A stretch of 29,727 bases of DNA from contig JAZUJB010000081.1 in assembly GCA_045642545.1 (NCBI GenBank), positions 1-29,727 on the forward strand, read 5' to 3'. The translations under genes and the position numbers were made by a program. Source of the stretch: F23-B02 sp045642545. GTDB taxonomy: Bacteria > Bacillota > Clostridia > Oscillospirales > Oscillospiraceae. Shown here piece after piece: positions 26,127 through 29,727 of the stretch (its first letter is position 1; each line of letters begins with the position of its first letter). The notes beneath the pieces were generated by a model, which saw only the letters and a program-made list of their open reading frames with translations, was not told the origin of the DNA and searched no databases.

Positions 26127-26155
26127 ATTATATCATTCAGCTATGAATTTTTCAA
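26127..26155 (-). promoter_or_regulatory. Candidate cwlD promoter inside the aminotransferase 3' end
   Basis: On the minus strand, TTGAAA (26150-26155) and consensus TATAAT (26127-26132) are 17 bases apart. Predicted start is near 26120, inside the 5' arm of the hairpin, so the arm would be shortened in its transcripts. Confidence 0.55.
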
Positions 26156-27323
26156 GGCGGTCAAGGCCTTTTTTGATGTTCTCCATAGATGCTGCGTAAG
26201 ACCAGCGAACAAAGTTCTTTATGCCGAAACCGGAGCAAGGAACAACTGCAACAAGTGCCTTTTCAAGCAGTGCAACAGCAAAATCATCGTCGTTTTCAAT
26301 GAGCTTGCCGCCGAGAGTCTTGCCGATAAGGCCCTCGATGTTCATCATAACATAGAAAGCACCGTTGGGGTTAATGCAGCTTACGCCGGGAATTTCATTG
26401 ATTCTCTTGACAATGTAGTCTCTGCGCTCTGCAAATGCCTGGCGCATAACCTCAATGCTCTCCTGAGGACCGTTGATTGCTTCTATTGCACCCCACTGGC
26501 TGAAGGTTGCGGGCGCACCGGTGGAATGGCTGAGGAAATTGGACATTATCTTTGCAATCTGCTTATTTGCAGCGCAGTAGCCGACACGCCAGCCGGTCAT
26601 TGCATAAGACTTGGAAACACCGTTTACGAGAAGTGTGCGCTCCTTAACATCTTCGCCGAGACTTGCAATGCTTGTAAACTCAAATCCATCGTAAATGAGC
26701 TTGTAGTAAATCTCGTCAGCAAGGATATACAGGTCGTGCTTAACACAAACATCTGCAAGAGCCTCAAGCTCTTCCTTAGTGTATATCATACCCGTAGGAT
26801 TGGACGGGTTATTAATCATTACGCACTTGGTCTTATCGGTAATTGCTGCCTCAAGCTGCTCTGCAGTAATCTTGAAGTTCTGCTCCTCACCTGCTTTTAC
26901 TATTACGGGAACACCGCCGGTCATCTTGACCATTTCATAGTAGCTTACCCAGAACGGAGCAGGAATGATTATCTCGTCACCGGGATTGGTGATTGCAGCA
27001 AGAGCAACATAAACAATGTGCTTTGCACCGCTGCCGACGACAATCTGAGTGTAGTCATAATCAAGACCGCAGTCGCGCTTAAGCTGCTCGGCAATTGCCT
27101 TGCGCAGAGGAATGATGCCTGCTGCGGGAGTGTACTTTGTTTTACCCTCATTAATTGCCTTAATTGCTGCCTTGCTGATATTTTCGGGTGTCATAAAATC
27201 AGGCTCGCCGGTGCCAAAGCCGACAACATCAAGGCCGTCAGCCCTCATCTGCTTTGCCATGCTGTCTACAGCGAGTGTTGTTGATGCGCGCACTGCTGCT
27301 GCTACTGATGATACAGGTTTCAT
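26133..27323 (-). CDS. Class I PLP aminotransferase (aspartate aminotransferase-like)
   Basis: This 396-residue aminotransferase of the AspB type probably moves amino groups between aspartate and 2-oxoglutarate. Motifs are GEPDFMTPENI, KYTPAAGIIPLR, NNPSNPTG at 171-178, the PLP aspartate in ILADEIYYKLIYDG, and the Schiff-base lysine in NGVSKSYAMTGWRVG (Lys238). The ATG at 27321-27323 is chosen because GGAGA lies five bases upstream; the in-frame ATG four codons earlier overlaps that SD. It has its own promoter and ends at the hairpin next to cwlD. Exact substrate among the related enzymes cannot be fixed. Confidence 0.9.
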   Translation of the reverse strand: MKPVSSVAAAVRASTTLAVDSMAKQMRADGLDVVGFGTGEPDFMTPENISKAAIKAINEGKTKYTPAAGIIPLRKAIAEQLKRDCGLDYDYTQIVVGSGAKHIVYVALAAITNPGDEIIIPAPFWVSYYEMVKMTGGVPVIVKAGEEQNFKITAEQLEAAITDKTKCVMINNPSNPTGMIYTKEELEALADVCVKHDLYILADEIYYKLIYDGFEFTSIASLGEDVKERTLLVNGVSKSYAMTGWRVGYCAANKQIAKIMSNFLSHSTGAPATFSQWGAIEAINGPQESIEVMRQAFAERRDYIVKRINEIPGVSCINPNGAFYVMMNIEGLIGKTLGGKLIENDDDFAVALLEKALVAVVPCSGFGIKNFVRWSYAASMENIKKGLDRLEKFIAE

Positions 27324-27352
27324 ATATTTCTCCATTCAATCTTGATGATATA

Positions 27353-27380
27353 ATTATATCACTTGTTAATGTCATTGCAA
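27353..27380 (-). promoter_or_regulatory. Aminotransferase sigma-A promoter
   Basis: On the minus strand, TTGCAA (27375-27380) and consensus TATAAT (27353-27358) are 16 bases apart, upstream of the aminotransferase start. Confidence 0.6.
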
Positions 27381-27434
27381 TATTCATATTGAACAAATAA
27401 TAATCCACAAAAAATCAAATAATTATTCAAGCTG

Positions 27435-27462
27435 AAAAAGCAGGGCATTGCCCTGCTTTTTT
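27435..27462 (-). terminator. Terminator of spoIVA
   Basis: GCAGGGC (27440-27446), loop ATT and GCCCTGC (27450-27456) are flanked by five A and six T residues. The T-run on the plus side overlaps the spoIVA stop codon. Confidence 0.9.
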
Positions 27463-28939
27463 ATAAGAGAATGCATATCAATGTCCCTCTGCCCTCATTT
27501 ACAATTCGCTGCAGTGTTTCCTGGAGCTTTGCTCTTGCATTTGTTGGAAGATTATTCAACCTGTCTGCAATTCCCTCTTCTGCAATATCATACAAGGGTC
27601 TGCCGAATATGTTTGATTCCCACAGCTTACTCATATCTCCTTCGTAGCCCTGCAAAAGAAAACTGATAATCTCGTCAGACGCATTATTACCGCCTATTGT
27701 CGGGCTGACCTCCGTTTCAATTCCCGTCATAAGCATATGTATCGCCGGCGCTTTTGCCTTAAGCTTTACGGCATACTTGCCCCCCTGCTTAACTATCTGC
27801 GGCTCGTCAAGCTCAAGCTCATCTGCAGACGGCATGACAACTCCGTAGCCCTTTGTTCTAACATCGTCAAGCGCTGATTTTATATGCTCATAATCGCGTT
27901 TTACAGCGCTCATATCACGCAGCAGAGTAATCAGCTCACCGTCATTTTTGATTTCAAGCCCCGTTTCTTCGCTGATAAGCTTATAGTAGAGCGATTTGGG
28001 CATATCAATCTTTATGTTGATAACTCCGCTACCCATATCCGAGTTGCTTATATATGCCGAATCTACAATTTCCGATTCCTTCAGCTGATTAAGCAGCTTA
28101 TTGACATCGCATACCCTTGACACATCATCAGATGCAGCCACAAGCTGTTCGAACAGCTCCTTTTTCAGCGGGGTATCGTTGTCAAGCGCTTCGACCCATG
28201 ACGGAAGCCATACATCAAGCTCGGATATCGGAAATTCTCCGAGCACCGCGCTCATTATTTCGCAAATGTCATTCTCTGCCAATCGCTGGCAGTTAACGCA
28301 CATACACGGTGCCGAATACTTTTCGCTTAACTCACGGTTAAGTGCTGCAGCTTCATCGGAGTCGGGATATGCGCTGTTGATAAGTATTGCAAAGGGCTTA
28401 CCTATCTGCTTGAGCTCATTTATAACCCTCTCCTCAGGCTCAATATAGTCCTCCCTCGGAATATCGCATATGCTGCCGTCAGTGGTTATTACAAGACCGA
28501 TTGTCGAGTGCTCCTTGATTACTTTATATGTACCCGATTCAGCCGCTTCGGTCATACTTACCTCATGGTCAAACCACGGCGTTGTCACCATTCTCTCGCT
28601 ACCGTCTTCAAACTGCCCTGCCGCCCCCTTGACCATATATCCTACGCAGTCAACAAGGCGCACGGAGAAATGAACATCCTCGCTGAGGTTTATATCTATC
28701 GCCTCTTCAGGCACAAATTTCGGCTCAGAGGTCATTATTGTTCTGCCCGAGCCACTCTGCGGCAGCTCATCAATCGCTCTCTCGCGAATGTAAACATCGT
28801 CAATGTTCGGGATAACAAGCTGCTCCATAAAGCGCTTTATAAAGGTTGATTTGCCGGTACGCACAGGACCTACAACGCCAAGCATTACCGAGCCGTTCGT
28901 CCTGGTTGATATATCCTTATAAATATCAAGATTGGTCAT
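27461..28939 (-). CDS. spoIVA: Stage IV sporulation protein A (coat morphogenetic ATPase)
   Basis: SpoIVA is the ATP-hydrolysing protein that polymerises on the forespore surface and founds the spore coat basement layer. The 492 residues equal the B. subtilis length. Walker A is GPVRTGKS at 24-31, preceded by GSVMLGVVG. VDCVGYMVKGAAG, GLVITTDGSICDIPREDY, FAILINSAYP and the C-terminal LNNLPTNARAKLQETLQRIVNEG and TLICILL are typical. The ATG at 28937-28939 has a strong GGAGGA nine bases upstream, which is buried in a hairpin. It lies on its own, between a nif3-like gene and its terminator. Confidence 0.97.
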   Translation of the reverse strand: MTNLDIYKDISTRTNGSVMLGVVGPVRTGKSTFIKRFMEQLVIPNIDDVYIRERAIDELPQSGSGRTIMTSEPKFVPEEAIDINLSEDVHFSVRLVDCVGYMVKGAAGQFEDGSERMVTTPWFDHEVSMTEAAESGTYKVIKEHSTIGLVITTDGSICDIPREDYIEPEERVINELKQIGKPFAILINSAYPDSDEAAALNRELSEKYSAPCMCVNCQRLAENDICEIMSAVLGEFPISELDVWLPSWVEALDNDTPLKKELFEQLVAASDDVSRVCDVNKLLNQLKESEIVDSAYISNSDMGSGVINIKIDMPKSLYYKLISEETGLEIKNDGELITLLRDMSAVKRDYEHIKSALDDVRTKGYGVVMPSADELELDEPQIVKQGGKYAVKLKAKAPAIHMLMTGIETEVSPTIGGNNASDEIISFLLQGYEGDMSKLWESNIFGRPLYDIAEEGIADRLNNLPTNARAKLQETLQRIVNEGRGTLICILL

Positions 28940-28940
28940 A

Positions 28941-28992
28941 AAAAGTCCTCCGCAGTTTTTCTCGTTTGTACGAGTCTATGAACTACGGAGGA
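28941..28992 (-). promoter_or_regulatory. Hairpin sequestering the spoIVA ribosome site
   Basis: On the minus strand, TCCTCCGTAGTT (28981-28992) pairs with AACTGCGGAGGA (28946-28957): eleven Watson-Crick pairs and one G-U. An inner CTCGT/ACGAG hairpin fills the loop. The 3' arm includes the spoIVA SD, and a short T-run follows before the ATG, so it could also terminate transcripts from the nif3-like gene. Confidence 0.75.
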
Positions 28993-29001
28993 CAATTATT
29001 C
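28973..29001 (-). promoter_or_regulatory. Candidate sigma-E-like promoter for spoIVA
   Basis: On the minus strand, GAATAATT (28994-29001) and CATAGACT (28973-28980) are 13 bases apart. They partly match the sigma-E pattern (ATATT, then CATACAAT). Start would be near 28966, in the hairpin loop, so the blocking arm would be absent. Match is imperfect. Confidence 0.35.
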
Positions 29002-29005
29002 TATT

Positions 29006-29727
29006 TTAGTAAAACTGCGCTGTCTGCTTATGCTTTTCCGAAACGCAAAAGCTTATTTCGGGAAACTCTGCTGATAGCTTTTCGCAGATTACGGGTACGA
29101 TTACATTCTCAGTGCAGAAATGGTCAGCATCGATAAGATTTATGCCAAGCTCCTTTGCGTCAAGAAAACCGTTGTATTTTATATCCGAGGTTACATAGGT
29201 ATCACAACCGAGCGCCTTGGCAAGCGCGATACTGCTGCCGCCCGAGCCGCCCATTACGGCAAGCTTTTTGACCGGCTGGCCTGCATTATGGTAGCGCAGG
29301 CCGTTAACATTTAATGCACCTTTGCAAACCGCAAGAAACTCACTTAGTTCCATTGCAGTAGGAAGCTCTCCGATACGGCCACAGCCGACTTTGTTTCCTT
29401 CGGCATCAACTCCGGACGGCTCTAAATATCCGCTCACAGCGCCGCCTAAAGCGCTCATAAGTGCATCATTCACTCCGCCCTCGGCAATATCAAGGTTTGT
29501 GTGCATACAGATTGCGGAAATATCGTTTTTGATAAGGTTGATTATTTTTCTGCCCACCAAATCCTCATCCAATACGCTCTTGATTTCGTTGAAAATAACA
29601 GGGTGATGCGAAACAATAAGATTTGCACCAAGCTCAATAGCTTCGTCTATGACATCATCGGTAATATCAAGAGCAACAAGGCATTTAGTTACAGCGCTTT
29701 TCTTGCTGCCGACCAGAACGCCGACAT
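29006..29727 (-). CDS. Nif3-like dinuclear metal centre protein (5'-truncated by window edge)
   Basis: This is a member of the Nif3/YqfO/YbgI family, hexameric proteins with a two-metal site and no settled biochemical role, often annotated as GTP cyclohydrolase 1 type 2-like. The frame stays open to the window edge, reading VGVLVGSKKSAVTKCLVALD, then LIVSHHPVIF with metal-binding histidines, ICMHTNLDIAEGGVND, VMGGSGGSS, YVTSDIKYNGFLDAKELG and the C-terminal metal region IDADHFCTENVIVP. The internal TTG at 29570-29572 is not the start. In many Firmicutes the gene follows a TrmK-like methyltransferase, which would lie upstream outside the window. Confidence 0.92.
   Translation of the reverse strand, partial: VGVLVGSKKSAVTKCLVALDITDDVIDEAIELGANLIVSHHPVIFNEIKSVLDEDLVGRKIINLIKNDISAICMHTNLDIAEGGVNDALMSALGGAVSGYLEPSGVDAEGNKVGCGRIGELPTAMELSEFLAVCKGALNVNGLRYHNAGQPVKKLAVMGGSGGSSIALAKALGCDTYVTSDIKYNGFLDAKELGINLIDADHFCTENVIVPVICEKLSAEFPEISFCVSEKHKQTAQFY

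Noticed and set aside
26121..27284. A 387-codon open frame on the plus strand opposite the aminotransferase gene
   Set aside because: It mirrors a clear class I aminotransferase on the other strand. Its product is rich in Cys and Asn with no recognisable domain, as expected of an antisense shadow.

Overview
The window carries about 25 protein genes plus the RNase P RNA. It looks like chromosomal housekeeping and sporulation DNA from an endospore-forming Clostridia, most likely Oscillospiraceae/Ruminococcaceae. The support is the set of spore genes (yunB, a cotJA-cotJB fusion, cotJC, cwlD, spoIVA), a type A-looking rnpB, a PPi-type phosphofructokinase, Shine-Dalgarno (SD)-led genes with frequent GTG/TTG starts, and the absence of phage, IS or CRISPR content. 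The family is inferred from gene content and general appearance, not from a search.

Layout. 1-5145 (+) is one run: nadK (5' end outside the window), argR, recN, a C_GCAxxG_C_C redox-type protein, tyrS and a YbaK-type tRNA deacylase whose natural start is followed by an in-frame TAG; a strong terminator closes it. 5170-6592 (+) is a sigma-A promoter, a structured leader, rpe and recR. 6593-11129 (+) starts with a palindromic element, then RNase J, an M19 dipeptidase, an ArsC-like protein and pepD. The pepD terminator is shared back-to-back with rnpB (11137-11480, -). 11523-16918 (+) has murD, a methionine gamma-lyase-family PLP enzyme, yunB and ligA. 16936-18042 (+) is the cotJ spore-coat unit.

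18050-22078 is a divergent pair: a PPi-type phosphofructokinase (-) and class II aldolase (+) fired from overlapping promoters. The aldolase gene is followed by a 540-residue relative of P1B-type ATPases that has lost its catalytic motifs and actuator domain. 22078-29727 is all on the minus strand. In transcription order it holds nif3-like (partial), spoIVA, an aspartate-type aminotransferase, cwlD, radA and an AT-rich DUF6873-like protein, then a separate xer recombinase unit.

Main oddities: (i) the catalytically dead P-type ATPase relative behind the aldolase gene; (ii) terminator-like hairpins that bury the ribosome-binding sites of two sporulation genes, spoIVA and cwlD, next to candidate promoters whose transcripts would lack all or part of the blocking arm; (iii) a CotJA-CotJB fusion; (iv) an early amber codon in ybaK; (v) a perfect 16-bp inverted repeat inside a coding region; (vi) structured or palindromic leaders before rpe and rnj. 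No tRNA, 5S/16S/23S, IS element, prophage or CRISPR array was seen. Apart from the rnpB locus, no stretch over 300 bases lacks a gene.
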